Source: Eleginops maclovinus (taxonomy: Eukaryota; Chordata; Actinopteri; Perciformes; Eleginopidae). From it: a DNA stretch of 64,000 nucleotides. Location: positions 18,874,600 to 18,938,599 of the forward strand of contig NC_086370.1 in assembly GCF_036324505.1 (NCBI RefSeq), in the 5' to 3' direction. Made by a program: the position numbers and the translations under genes. The notes under the pieces are model-generated. The model was not told the origin of the DNA and ran no database searches. It saw only the letters and a list, made by a program, of their open reading frames with translations. Positions 26,820 through 41,290 of this stretch are shown piece by piece (positions within the stretch are counted from its first letter, which is position 1; each line of letters starts with the position of its first letter).

Positions 26820-27320
26820 TTTATATGCTAGCAGCTTTGTGTGCTTTGAGTTTAAGCTAACATCAGCATGCTAACGTGCTCACAATGACGTGGCTCCTGT
26901 TTAGCAGGTATACCTCACATCATGTTCACTATTATACCTTTAGCTAGCATGCTGTTGTCTAATTTGAGCTTGAGTCTAAATACCTCTAAGGCTTATGTTA
27001 TGTCATTTTATATTTGTTCATAATAACGAATGATTGGACAAATTTTAAGTTTGCCCCGATGATGGCAGAAGATGACAACTGAGATGATCACCAGAGTTTT
27101 AACAAATAAAATTCAGGGTAAAACGACATTTCTGTTCAAAATGTAATGGTAGTCAATTGTTGGCATACGTTAAAAAGTGGTATTCGTCCGCAGGGGAACA
27201 TGAATGTCTACTAAATGTAATGATAAAGCCATCCATTAGTTGTTGACATAGTTAATGGTCCTGTTCTGGTGGACAGACAAACAACCATCTCTAGATCCAT
27301 GTTGCTAGCATGGCTAAAAA
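26820..27320 (+). repeat. Degenerate teleost interspersed repeat (agcatgctaac family)
   Basis: Ordered blocks match a widespread fish repeat: taacatcagcatgctaacgt, gctcacaatgac, tgtttagcaggtata, ctagcatgct, ggacaaattttaagtttg, gatgatggcagaagatgac, gatcaccagagtt, ggggaacatgaatgtct, agccatccattagttgttga, and a ggtggacagacaaac tail. It is strongly diverged but nearly full length. Confidence 0.6.
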
Positions 27321-29123
27321 TGGAAGTGTGACAAAGTGAGAGTGACTTTGAAGTTGAGAAAAACCCCTAGAAAAATATAAATCTTGATAAACTAGATCAA
27401 GTATTGCAATAGTGTTTCACCCCCTTAGCCCTTAAGGAACAGAAGTGCCTCCACGTGGCTGCCTTACTTCACCTTTACTCAGATCAACACTGGCTTATCC
27501 AACTAGCAGATAAACAGGTTGTTTATTTAGACCAATCATAGCCCTGTTAGCCTAGCTTTGGCAACTCATGGGCACTTCAAAATGAATCGCTGACATAAAA
27601 AGAAAAACATGATGACCATGTGACTGTGCTTTGGAACTCACCCTTTCAACCCCTTGCATTGTTAGTTAATCCCGTCGCTGACATTGTCGGCCAGTTCACC
27701 AGGTGCCAAAAGGAAAAGTCCACAGAAGGCCATGAACCGACTAAAGATGAAGCAGAGAGCCCGAGTGTAAAGCCCTGCCCAACCCAGTCCAGCTACAACT
27801 GTCAACTGAGGTTACAGGCAGTTAATCAGGCAAGGCATAATCTAGTTAGGAGATCAACAAATGAGCCTCTGTGCTAAAAAGAGGACACAACCCCACAGAC
27901 AATAGAGCGGGGCAATGCCTTTGTGTACGGGAACAACAGGAGGGATGGAAAAGAGTACTATTGGAATAATTCAGATTAAAATGAGGGTGGAATGGGACAG
28001 CAGGAGGGCTAAGCTGGTGGGAATTTGTACTGGAAAAATGTGTGTTAGTCTAATTATTGGGGTGACTCCTTATCTAAAAGGAACACTTTCGGAGTGTGTG
28101 AAAAATTGTGACTGTGTCCGTTTTGTTCAAAGTCTGAGTCAATGCACCGGATGTGGTCTGGAACTACGTCAAACACCTGTTCTTCCTAATTAGCACTGTC
28201 AAGAAATTGTGCCTTTGCAAAGCGTCCTGCTGTGAAGGGCTATTAAAGGTAAGTGGTGGCGGCAGGCGGCACGTATGACAAAGCCAGTGACCGCAGAAAA
28301 AAGGCTTCAGGATTCTCCACACCTCTTTTGGTCTCCATGGAAACAAGGACAGCAACGTTCAGGCACACGGGAGCCGCAAATAGACCATCACAAGGGAAGA
28401 GAAAAGACATGAGTGCTGCTTCTGATGTTTCTCAGACTCCAATCTAGATGCTTTCAAACCCCCTGGAATCAAAGTGTTGTTTAAATGCTTTTCCAGCCTC
28501 CTGCGTTTCACCGTTCGTCTGCTAGACAAGCCTGCAGACGGTTAAAAATATGTCAGACACTACAGCGTCTGGCATATTTTGGGGGCTGTGCTGCCAGTCA
28601 TTTTAATCCTTTTTAAACCAACACAGATTCCTCTTAAAAAAAAGGTTCATATTATAGCCAGTTAGAGCATATTTTGGCCTTGGTTGGAAAAATGAAATTG
28701 ATTTTTAAAGATTATCTTTGGTTCCAAATCAGGATATAGAAACAGTGTGGTGATGGCCGAGTGCTAATAACTCCCCCCATAAAGAAACTGTTATGCTTTC
28801 CCGAAGAGCATCTGTTAACCATTATAAACACACTACGACAGTATTTGTTAAACTAAGCTGTCACACAAGTGCAAAATGACTTTTGCTGGTAAGTACTTGC
28901 ATACAGTGAACCTGACTGCAGCTTAAATGACATCACATTAGATTAAAATGTGCAGTTTTAAACATATTTTTAAAGAACAATCAGTTGGAGATCAGATAAA
29001 GTAGATATATAGACAACAGCTCGAGCTAAAACAGCTCATTGGTTCAGTTAAAAGCATTTTTACTGGCAGCCGTATGCTTCTGCACCAGATGCAGTAGAGG
29101 GGCAGAAGTCTGTATTGAGTTTC
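27321..29123. other. Intron segment with one X-box-like site
   Basis: Holds the site at 28331-28344. ORFs near 27620-28200 (85 and 92 codons) are repeat-free but unrecognised. Confidence 0.5.
28331..28344. promoter_or_regulatory. RFX X-box-like site
   Basis: GTCTCCATGGAAAC, near-palindromic around CCATGG. It lies in the MSEE-isoform intron. Confidence 0.45.
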
Positions 29124-29195
29124 ATTTGTGTGATAGTGTACTTTACAGTACACTATCACACAAAATGATAGTGTACTGTAAAGTGATACACAAAT
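29124..29195. repeat. X-X'-X quasi-palindrome with two alternative hairpins
   Basis: Bases 29125-29142 pair perfectly with 29147-29164 (18-bp arms, 4-base loop). Bases 29140-29158 pair perfectly with 29166-29184 (19-bp arms, 7-base loop). The two hairpins share the middle arm, so only one can form at a time. Outer blocks atttgtgt (29124-29131) and acacaaat (29188-29195) are also inverse. It could come from replication template switching or be the core of a small palindromic element. Confidence 0.85.
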
Positions 29196-29524
29196 CTTAT
29201 GAGAAAAAATGATATATATCAAAATGTTCCACTCTCACAGCAACACACAAGATGTGAAAGAAATGAAGTTCACACTGATGAATGTTTGAGATCAGAGTGA
29301 GCTTACCTAAACGGAGGAGTTACGCATCTGAGTTAACCTTAAACATATTAAATGGATGTAATCGAATAAACGGGCAGAAAAACAAATTACATTTCACCTT
29401 TGTTCACATCGCATGATAGATATTTTTGCTTAAGTGGAAGTCTTTGCTAACCGAGTGCCCTTCTGGTTGCATTAGAAACCGTAGCAATGTGCATTTGAAT
29501 CCCAGATTGACAGACATTTTCTAC

Positions 29525-29769
<245 letters not shown>

Positions 29770-31828
29770 CTGGGGGTCTTGTTAGAGTGTACTTGCTGGC
29801 TGGTTCCAGATGCCACATGCTGGGCTGAGTGGCTGCTGGCTGTTCCAAAAGGAGAAATAGACATAGGACTGTGAATAAAACACACACACAAATTTCCATG
29901 ACAGCTTTGTGAAGCACACAGTGATGCCCCGACAAACCAAGAACATTTCCACACTGATCTGTCTGTTTTATATTCTGTCTCCAAACTCTTACTCTCTCAC
30001 CTCTTCTTCTACCTCTCTTTCTCTATCCAAGGCTACGCAGTTATCTGGCGTGTCGGCAGACAGAGAGTGACGGAGCTTTGATGTTTGAGACTGTGTGTGT
30101 CCGTGTGTGTGCTACTCGTCTTAGTCAGAATCTCTCTTTTGCTACCCCTCTCCCGTCCTTTAGGTTTTTTACATTTCTTTCCCCTCAAGGAGGAGGCTGA
30201 CAGTGAGAAAGGAAACAGAGGAGGGGATATAAAAGGAAGAACAGAGAGTCGTGCAGAGGGAGGCACAAGTGTGAGGAGGAAAGCAGGTCAGATAGAGGAT
30301 CATCTATTTTTTTGCACCGAGCCAGAGTGTGAGCGCCTGAAGGTGGAAGGTTTCGCTCTGGTTTCAGAGTCCAACATGGACAGATGGATGGATGGATAGA
30401 TAAACTGATTGAATTGAGTTTGTAGAGTGAGAGGTTTTTGTTGTTTTAAATAGGTAATTTTAAATGACACCAACTCACGTGAATATTGTTGAGGCCTTGA
30501 AGCCACAGACTGTCATTCAAAATTGTTCAAAGACACCCAAAACAAAAGCAGAGGAAAAATTCTTGAATTACCAATTTATTTCATTACATTTTCTGTCAGA
30601 CACACCACTGTTGGTTTTGGCCTTTTCACTCACGAGCTGCCTGATTTGTTTTTATTCTTTCTCCCTCTGGCACACTCACTCTTTAATCATCTCCCTTAGA
30701 AATGTTGGAGTTGTGCAGTGGCTTTTTGGACGGGGTACTCGCACACAGATTATCAGCAGCCTGACAGCTCCAATTAGTTTGTATTATAGATGGGATAATA
30801 AGGTAAAGCCCCACTGTAGAAAATCCCTTCAGAATTTCATGTAATAGCCCTCCTCAGTGGGCTAATCTAACTGCAAAGTTTGATATGGATATTCCATCTT
30901 ACCAACCGAGGGAGCAACTTTCTGCTTTGGTCTCCATGTCCCGTCTGCTGTGATTTATCAAACAGTTCAACTCAGTGAAAACCCGGTTAGGTGCTGATTT
31001 CAAAAGTGGAGCAGACGTCACATTAACTTCATTTGTCTCCGTCTACCACACTGTCCGCCACAGGCTATTGTAGGGTCAATACTAATGCCGTCTTCATCCA
31101 ATCCAAACTGTGACTGTGCTGGTAAAGCACACAATTAGCTTCAGTTAGGAAATGATATGTATTTTCTGAAACTTATTGGAAGTTTAAGCACACACAGAGG
31201 GCCGTTATTACAATGATGCTAATCAGAAAACTATCTGGGTGTGGATGTGATTGAATTAAATACCAAATTAAGAATTAAAGACCCAGATTGAATTACATTC
31301 CGGCAGTGCAGCCGTGAAGCAAATATTGAGGGTGACAATTCTCAGGGATCACCTGACAATGTGTGGATTACTAAAATATGCAGCTTGAAAAGTCTTTTTT
31401 GGCCATGCTTCTTAGGGTAAGTAATACATTTTTAAAAGAATTTGCCATCTGGATGACTCAAGTAGGGCACAAGGGGAGCCCTGGAGACGTTGCAGGAGCC
31501 AGTTTCTCAAGAGGACGCCTCAGAATGCAAGTCTGGAAGTCAAGTCCAAGACAAGATCATCACTGACCACAGTGGCGTGAAAAATAACACTTAGAGTTAA
31601 CTTATTGATAGTACGGTGTGTGTTTGAACAAATCATGTGATGTCGTTCTAATAAAGCGTTTGTAGCAATCAGTGTCAGACTTTACAAAATCCATTTGAAG
31701 GAATCTCAGCTTGTGCAATAATTATAAAGTAAATAACAATCAACTTGAATCAGACATGTGTTTCTTTCTTTGGCCACACTGGTGACATATTAGAGGGTGG
31801 AGGTCGTCAGTAATGCCCTTATCTTGTG
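29770..31828. other. Intron segment, nothing recognised
   Basis: CT-biased near 29990-30030 and a short (GATG)n near 30380-30400. ORFs of 104 and 126 codons are not protein-like. Confidence 0.55.
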
Positions 31829-32137
31829 TTAAAGAGGCCCTATTATGCTTTTTGGTGTTTTTTTATATAGTTTTTTGTGCATGTCAATGGTGTGCAAAAG
31901 ATACAATCCCAAAGTTCACACCAGGGGGAGTTTCCACCTACTACCTGAAAACACCCCCATTGGACTCCTTTGTTTACCTCAGTAATATAGTGACATCACT
32001 ACTAAACGCATGAGCTTCTAGGGGATTAGGGGATCTCTAAGCGATTGAACAATCACAAGAGCCGGCCGGCTGAGCAATCGGTAGAAGCACAAAATACAAA
32101 TATGAAACCTGAAATGAGCATAATAGGGCCCCTTTAA
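31829..32137. mobile_element. TTAA-flanked MITE, copy 1
   Basis: The left end is TTAA followed by agaggccctattatgc. The right end is gcataatagggccccttt ending in TTAA (32134-32137). The inverted ends and TTAA flanks suggest piggyBac-type mobilisation. The interior shares blocks with the repeat at 39655-40029 in reverse orientation: ttggactcctttgttta, gtgacatcact, and an agccggcc block. It is a common teleost repeat that I recognise but cannot name. Confidence 0.75.
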
Positions 32138-35100
32138 CAAACTTTTTTTGTGTTACTTTTAGGGCAGAACGACAAAAGGGGCTTGGTGAGGTGTTGTCAC
32201 TGATCAATAATCAATCATATGATCCAGGAGACTCAGGACGTACAGTAAGAGGCTAATGTGAGCTATTGTACATTAGATTCTGACTCTGAAATCCAGGCTG
32301 CTGTTAAATACTAGTGACAGAAAATGCTTTCAGATTTTACACTGTACTAATTTCTGATCTGTCCCTGTTTCTGTGTATTTGAAATGCTTCTAATATGATG
32401 TAACTTACAGTCATACACCCAAGCCATGACAAATACCATTATTAATCACTGCCACAGCGAAACATAGGTCTTCCCAGTACAGCTCAATCGCTCTCTGTCT
32501 TGGCCAGTGAGGAGGACTGTCTCCATTGTTTAATGACACTGTGGGAGGAAATGGTTTCTCTTTGTTCCCTTAAAACTCCTTTACAGTCTGTCCTGGTGTG
32601 CAGCGCTGTCCTGAGCTGAAAGGACTATATCATTGAGTAATTTTGACTACATTTTTTTTGTGTTTTGCCGCTGATCCTGCCTTCCCACTCGCTTTTACAT
32701 AACATCCTCCTCTGCGACCGTGTTGAAGAGTGCTGTGATTTTTAGACAGCTTTTTTATGTTCGGGAATTCAGGTGCTTGTGCTGTAATAAAGTCACGAAA
32801 AGCTCTTCATACATAGGTTATACCTGGCTTTCCTTTCTGTAGGCTCCTCCATCTTCCTTTTAACAGCGTTTTTCTCTAGGTGTTGCAGGTGGTAGTCAGG
32901 ACCGGGGATGTCCACATTACTAAATCTCCCCTGCCTGCTTTATAAATGTTTGACTTCCCTTGTGCCGGGTAATAGATGATGGATGCAGCTATCATAAAGG
33001 GTCCCCTGCTGGTAAATTACGACTTGGCTTTATTCTCTGTGGGTAAACTAGGCCATCTGGGATGAGCTATGAAAGGATACTGGTCCGTCCTGGGCTAGAC
33101 AGCGAGGAGATCTCAGCGCAGCAGTGATTTATTCATGACACCAGTGGGTGAAAACTCAGCCTCCTCTCTCTTCCTTCATGCTCCCCTTTTCCCCAGCTGC
33201 CTCCCAGACACCATCACATCATCCTCACATCCTCTCTGCTGTATCCCACCTCCTGCCCACATGCCCCCTCCCTCACCTCATTTTCTACCTACTCATTAAT
33301 CACACCAAATCACCCAGTAATTCATTTTCTACACGCCTGCATGTAAAAGTGTATGAATATACAATTTTACCTGCATGTCATGTTGCTGAATTTATACGTA
33401 TATATATATTTTAATGGAGTCATTACAAGGTAATTTGGCCCTTCTCCGGTTTTGCCAGTTTGATCTGGTGCATGAGCTAAAACCAGTTTGACTTTAATGG
33501 AAATAGGCTGAACCGTCATTTTTTATTATGACATGTTCCAGGGAATTAAATAGACGCCTACATCAGCAACCTATGCCGACGGCACCACTGCAAATTAAAT
33601 ATTGATCTATTACGTGCAAGCAATAAACTCTTTTAAATTTAAATTTTAATTCTGATTACCAACTAGCTTTGTTCTATTCCTATAAAATAGATGTTGTCTC
33701 TGAATCACGTCTTGTAAGATGTCCAGGTTTGTTCTGATAACAAACACACACAGACATACAGACACACAGGTCCAGAGGGTATCTCATTAACACACTCGCA
33801 CCCTCACAGCTGGAGTTTGTCACATTGCGTGTGTACCGTCACGGACCACAGGGCAGGATAAACCCTGTGACTGTGAAAAAAAAACTGACACGCCAGTCTG
33901 CAGATACACTGGACGCTCCACAACATGCACGCAAAACTAAAGGCAAACACCAATCACGTACATATATATGTATAAACTGTGTCACCTTGCTGTGCCTGCA
34001 CAACTCCCACTTGCTTCTCAACATTTCAAAAATGCTGATATGATTGTCATACTTCACAGACATAGTTGAGCACTCCCACGTAGCAGCTGTGATTTGACGC
34101 CAACTTCCTGTTAAGGTTCTCAACACAGCTGCGAAGGAATTACAGTTTCAAACGGTTAGCAGGAAGCGTGTATCACATTCAATTAAACCACCCATGCAGT
34201 AGCCTGTAGACAAAAAGAGTAAAAATATTCCAATAACAACACCTTTATTCGGTGTCCTGCCTTACGGAGACATGAAATACTGTAAGTGATGTCTTGGGAA
34301 ACAGTTACATCCTTTCCTAATATCACTATCGTCGGGAATATGAAAGAAAATTTAAAAGCTTGTCCATTTTGTTCATTTAATGGGCCATTACATCACTGTA
34401 CAACAGACTGAGGTCGAGCAGTAACATGTTGGGATGTGAGTTTCTGTCGAAGCAGGTGTTTTGGAAAATGACAGAGCATAAGCACTGCCGAGTACTCATT
34501 AAAGCCAGCGATGTGGGGAAATGACGGTGTGTTGGACTGAAGAGAGGAGGAGGTAACAGAGGTAGCATAAAGGTTCTCAACCTGGTGATAAAGATTGAAA
34601 TTGTCTCATCATTAATAATTCACGTTTGTTGAAGCAGCATTTGACAAAGTGACTAGCTCAAAATGCAAAAAGATAAATAGCAAGCAGGCCGAGGAGCACA
34701 ACGTATCATCGGATCAAAACCACTTGTGTCTGTCTGCAGCGGGAATTGAGTTATCGATATCGATATCAAGCAGATCCCATCAGTCTGGCTCCTCTCCTCC
34801 TCCTGTGTGAGGGAAAGTGGGGGGGCAGAGAGTGTTACATTAGAGATGAGGTGAACATCTTGTTCTTACAAGGAAACCTGACAAAAGTCACAGTTTAACT
34901 ATACAGCACCGAGGAGATCATATTGTTGGGTTATGTAATGATGTGATGGAGGAATCTGTCCCAGTGCCATCCCGGTCACCCAAGCCCCTGGGAATGTGCA
35001 TCTCATGCATGCCTGTAAGGGTTTAAATTTAGGCGTACACATGTGAGCATTGACTTGCATATTCTCCTCCACTACTCTTTCAACTCCTCTCCTCCCACTC

Positions 35101-36989
35101 TGTGCTTTGCTAAAAATCCCAGAATCCCATGGGGTTTCACCTGTAGTGAATCAATAGCTTTGTAAGTTTCTCTCCGTATTCTCCTGTCTCTCATCCATCC
35201 TCATCCTCCTCTCCTTATCTCCTCTTCAATTCTATAATATTCCCCAGTTCTACTGTACCATCTGGCTCAGGTGATGCAGCCTTGAGGCTCTCATTACGCT
35301 GCTCTCATCCCTGAACTGAAATTAAAAAAAGGGGGAGAATTTACCACGGTACTCGCAGACAGCATGCCGCCTTCCTCCCCCGCACCTCTTCTAGGGGTTG
35401 GCCCTTATAGAAAGCAACCAGGCAGCGTGGGAAAATAAACCTATGAGTAAGGGAAGTGTAAAAATGTGACCCCCTGCTGAAGGCTGATGGAAATCAGTTC
35501 AGATGTTGTCACCATAATGAGGAATCATGTCAAAATGTTAATGTTCAATATCATTTCTGAATATGCTTGTATTTAAAGCACATGGTTAAGATTAGGGAAA
35601 GACCATGGTTTGGGATTTATATTCTTAAAGGTCAACAGCAGCTGAGAGCACAGGATCGACTGACCATGACCATTATCGTTCAAACAAAGAATGACTCAGG
35701 ATGTAAACCCACTATCCATACTGACCACTCCCCTTGCATTAAAACCGCGTAGCACTTTGCACCTGGAACAATTTCTTCCCACAAACAATCCCGGCAGCAA
35801 GTGTGTCTGTCAATATGTAATCATAAAGAAGTGAAGTGAAACAAACGAGTGGTTTCTAGGACCCAGCATTGGTCTGAAACACGTAGTTCGAGACACTAGA
35901 GACCATTAAAATAAATTATGAATAACCTTTAAGCATATTACTTAGTGAAGCATGTCTCCAGGATGTCTCCTTCACCTGGTTTCCGGCAACCATTGTGCAG
36001 GAATAGTGCTAAATTGGCAATCTGGTCTACATTTCAAAACACAGCATCAGTTCTGTGGTTATCTGTCAGATCATTTGAATTTCAGAGGAAGCCGGATCCT
36101 CCTGTTAAGTGAATCTTCAAGCTTAGAGCCAGGAGAAAGGTCTAAACACACAGCCCTTTTTTTTGGAGAGACTACAGCTATCTCCTCTGCCTGGGATTAC
36201 ACAGTCTATCTTTCATTTCATTCACCTATTTATTCACAAGCAAGCTTTCATCCTTCATCCCGTGGAGGAAGCAGGGCCGAGCCATGTGGCTTGGCTCTGC
36301 TGTGGATGTATTCCTGATCACACAATACATCTTCTGAATCACATAAACAACACCAGAGAACTAAATGCAGACCACCTTCCCCCCTCTGTAAAGTTGATTA
36401 AATTGTAATTAAAGTCCTTTTAATTACAAACCACATTGGGTTATCCATCACTGGCACCATTCAGGTCTGCAATCTGAAACTCCAATCTAGACCGTCTCAC
36501 CCACCACCGCTCGCTCTATGCATTTATTGTGAATAAACACAACCAGCCTGCACATGAGACATGAAAAACAGGAATTTACATCACGTCACAGCCTCTCTTT
36601 TGACTGATGCTTTGCTGTGGGACTGCGTGTGGGAATAGTGTGATCTTTGTTGATTCGCACACAGCAGTTAGCATCCAGTCATGAGCCTTATTAGCACCCC
36701 GCACATCCATTTCTGTGGTGCAAAGTCTTTGTGGAGAACAATTATCAGCCATTGCATCCGTGACTCAGTTGATTTAAGTATGGACTAAAAATAAACCGGC
36801 CATGTTTAACTGTTTGCGGACAGTGTTTCTGGCAGCTTTTGTCTGGGCCGTAGTAAAGCCACCGCCTGTTGAATAATTGAGGGATCAGGTGAGACAGTGC
36901 TACGGTCACAACCAGGTCAACAGACAAACACACTGAGCATAAAGCGCTGTTATTGCTTTCTGTCACAGAACAAAAGCTTTCGTTATCCT
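32138..36989. other. Intron segment, nothing recognised
   Basis: About 4.9 kb without a supported feature. Small items: tatcgatatcgatatc near 34753-34768, pyrimidine-rich DNA near 33160-33290 and 35060-35230. Confidence 0.55.
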
Positions 36990-37263
36990 GCACGTTGCGT
37001 TTAACGGTTGCCATGGCGACGCCGAGCCAGGAGAGGCTCAAGGAGGATCCCGAACTCGATAAGAAAAAGGGGTTTCTGAATCTGACAGTGTAACAGGGCT
37101 TTTTCTCTTTTTACTTTCTGTAACTGAGGAGCCTTTAGAAGAAGACAGGAGGAGAGGAAAGGGAAAGAGCGAGCCCGGACGGAGCGGTGGGAAACGGAAG
37201 AGGCAGCGGGGTTCAAGCAGCAGCGACTGCCAGCAGAGGAAAATACCAGCATTGTTGATATGA
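36990..37263. promoter_or_regulatory. CpG-rich patch, candidate cryptic promoter or conserved element
   Basis: About 15 CpGs in 240 bp, clearly denser than neighbouring intron. It holds an X-box-like site (37007-37020). It also has a plus-strand 26-codon ORF with GCCATGG context (37013-37093, starting MATPSQERLKED and containing DKKKG). A further open plus-strand frame (37126-37263, rich in Arg, Lys and Ser) sits just after a pyrimidine tract that resembles a splice acceptor. The minus strand is open for 90 codons as well. I recognise no protein. It could be an alternative promoter, an antisense transcript or a conserved enhancer. Confidence 0.3.
37007..37020. promoter_or_regulatory. RFX X-box-like site in a CpG-rich patch
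   Basis: GTTGCCATGGCGAC, one base from the ideal palindrome. It sits at the left edge of the CpG-rich patch at 36990-37263. Confidence 0.5.
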
Positions 37264-38990
<1,727 letters not shown>

Positions 38991-39654
38991 GCATGCATAC
39001 ATTTATAGAGCTGCCAAAGGATCACACATGTGCACTTACTTACTTCCACCTCCATGCTTTACATAAGGCCTCACATTTATATGCTGCACCTTAGGATAGT
39101 TCAGAAACAAGGAATGTCAGGGAGGTGATGGGATGGGGAATGTTTTGGCCAGATATCAATATAAATAATAAAGGTTCAAGAGATATTTCTTTTGAATTGT
39201 GGTTTTGCAAAAGGTTTCTAAAAAGCTTGGCATCATACCCAAAACAAGTTAAGTATAATTTTGACATTTCTGACATTTAAAAAGCTTTTTCATGTGTCAT
39301 TTAGACATTTCACCACTTTTCGTAATAATATTGGGCTTTTGAAGAAAGTATTGGATTAGTGACACATTTATGTCATGGCCACAGTTAATTAAGTGCTATT
39401 TCTGCAACTTGTGATTTTCTTATGCAATAGAACAGATTATGAAATGTACACCGCAGTTTCCAACAGGTCAAGGTGACATCTTGAAATGTGATGATTTGTC
39501 CAACCAACAGTCTCAAACCGAAATATATTCAGGTTATAAATGTATTTAAAATATTGTAATCATTTCAAAAACCAGACAATCCTCACATTGGTTAAGTTGA
39601 AACTGGGGGAACTTTGTAAATATTGCACTATTATGTTCATTAATATTGTATTTA

Positions 39655-40029
39655 GTGCCTCTACTGGGATGTCTCCATGCTTTAAAGTTCAAAAAGCTCT
39701 TTATTTCTCTCATATTGCCTGTGCTGCAGCATCACTTTTCCCCCTTAGTCTGAAACCACAGTGTCTATGATTGGCTATCTGGCCGGCTCTTATGTGATAA
39801 GTCAACTGCTTAGAGATGTCCCGCTTGCTAGCCTATCACGTACAGTGTGCCCGTGTTACATAGTGATGTCACTGTGTTACGCTAGTAAACAAAGGAGTCC
39901 AATGGAGGGGTTTTACGCAGGGGGGGGGGGGGGAAACAACCTCTTTGCAGACCATTGACATGCACTAAAACCTACCTAACACACTACAGGAAAGGGAAAC
40001 CCCCAAAAAGCATAATAGGGCATCTTTAA
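39655..40029 (-). mobile_element. TTAA-flanked MITE, copy 2 (reverse orientation, longer interior)
   Basis: It ends gcataatagggcatctttaa (TTAA at 40026-40029), the reverse complement of the left end of the copy at 31829-32137. It shares the internal tggactcc, gatgtcac and ctggccggctctt blocks. It also carries an extra segment (tgtctccatgctttaaag through the agtctgaaacc block) that fuller members have and copy 1 lacks. It contains a 14-base G run at 39920-39933. The left boundary is uncertain and no left TTAA is obvious. Confidence 0.65.
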
Positions 40030-41059
40030 ATGATTTGGTATTGAAATGTTTCAGATAGTTTTATTGTTGTTTCAGTGTTTCAGCTCTCTGTAGCAGTCTG
40101 CTGTATTTACTGTATTTCCCTCTCAAGCACACACTTTTCTCCACTCACTCTTTCCCAAACAGTCCATGAAGCATTACCTACAGCTCTTAAGGATTTCATC
40201 TGTGCCAGGTCCATTAGCCTAATCTGAAAAACAAAAGCAGCACTTTGTCTTCCTTCTCTTTCTCTCCCTCTCTCAGTCTCTCTCCACGCAGCCATGCACA
40301 CACACACACAAACACACACTTCACGTCCTCCATCAGCACATTCACTGCTCGCTGTTATCTAGGGGGTTGTGATGTGCCATTTCTCTTTGAAGGCACTGTC
40401 ACAGAACAGCTTATTTCACCAGTCCTCCAGACGCGGGGCTCTCCGTCTCTGGCAGGCTTTTTCCATCCGAGACAAAGAGCAGAGCTGCCCTGGTCTGCCG
40501 TCTCATTATGAACCAGACAACAGAGGCAACACAAAAGCGACATGTACTCAGTCCAGAGAAAAGTGGAAGGATGGTGAAAATAAGCTAAAGTCATACGTCC
40601 TGTTCATTTTCATGTGTTCATTTAGCTGCTGATCTACTATAAAACATTAGAAGACCAGCTGGTGATCACCTGTATTATGAAAGCTTCCGTGTTAGTTATA
40701 TAAGATATACATCAACAGGTGTGTGACCTCTCAGGGACGCTTTTAGCTGTTTTCTAAGTGTGAAATATACTGTGAGGAGTGGCAGCAGAATAAACCATGT
40801 AGAAATATGGCTTCCTGTGACAGTTTCAGTGTTTCAGTGATACCCTATTTCTCAGCTGTCTTCCTCCTTCAGTGCTTTTGACAAAAACAGCTCTGCTTAG
40901 GTTTCTCTGACAGCCCACACTGCCTTCCCTTACACAATCATCTGAAGTGTAAACATGCAGCACAACACGCCTTACAGCCGAGGGCAGCTTATTTTGGGAA
41001 GATACAGTAAAAACCCAAGAAAAACGTTGGTGTTTCAAAAGATTTGGTGAGTACAGTAA
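40030..41059. other. Intron segment, nothing recognised
   Basis: Unique sequence with a short CA run near 40300-40318. Confidence 0.55.
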
Positions 41060-41290
41060 GCATCTCTTATATAAAAGACAACAGTATGTACAATTTCATG
41101 GTAATATGTCAAATTATACGAAGACTAAAAGTGGAGTCCCACAAGGTTCAGTTTTGGGTCCATAACTCTATTATTTGTATATTAATGATATCTGTGACAC
41201 CTCAAAGTTACTTCAATTTGTGTTGTTTGCTGTAAAGTGTGTATGTTTTGTTTTGACTGCCATGTGTGGAATAAATAAATAATGGTGTGT
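41060..41290 (+). mobile_element. Reverse-transcriptase fragment of a non-LTR retrotransposon
   Basis: Frame 41064-41237 reads QYVQFHGNMS, then KSGVPQGSVLGP, an in-frame stop where the family has LLF, then LYINDI and SKLLQFVLFA. This is the RT core (GVPQGSVLGP, YIND and the start of FADD) of jockey/CR1/L2-type LINEs. The FADD motif is cut right after FA, and the sequence jumps to an AT-rich tail with aataaataaataa. The piece therefore looks like a deletion product carrying RT core plus 3' tail. Confidence 0.75.

Noticed and set aside
34753..34768. tatcgatatcgatatc palindromic string
   Set aside because: Short and low complexity; expected occasionally by chance.
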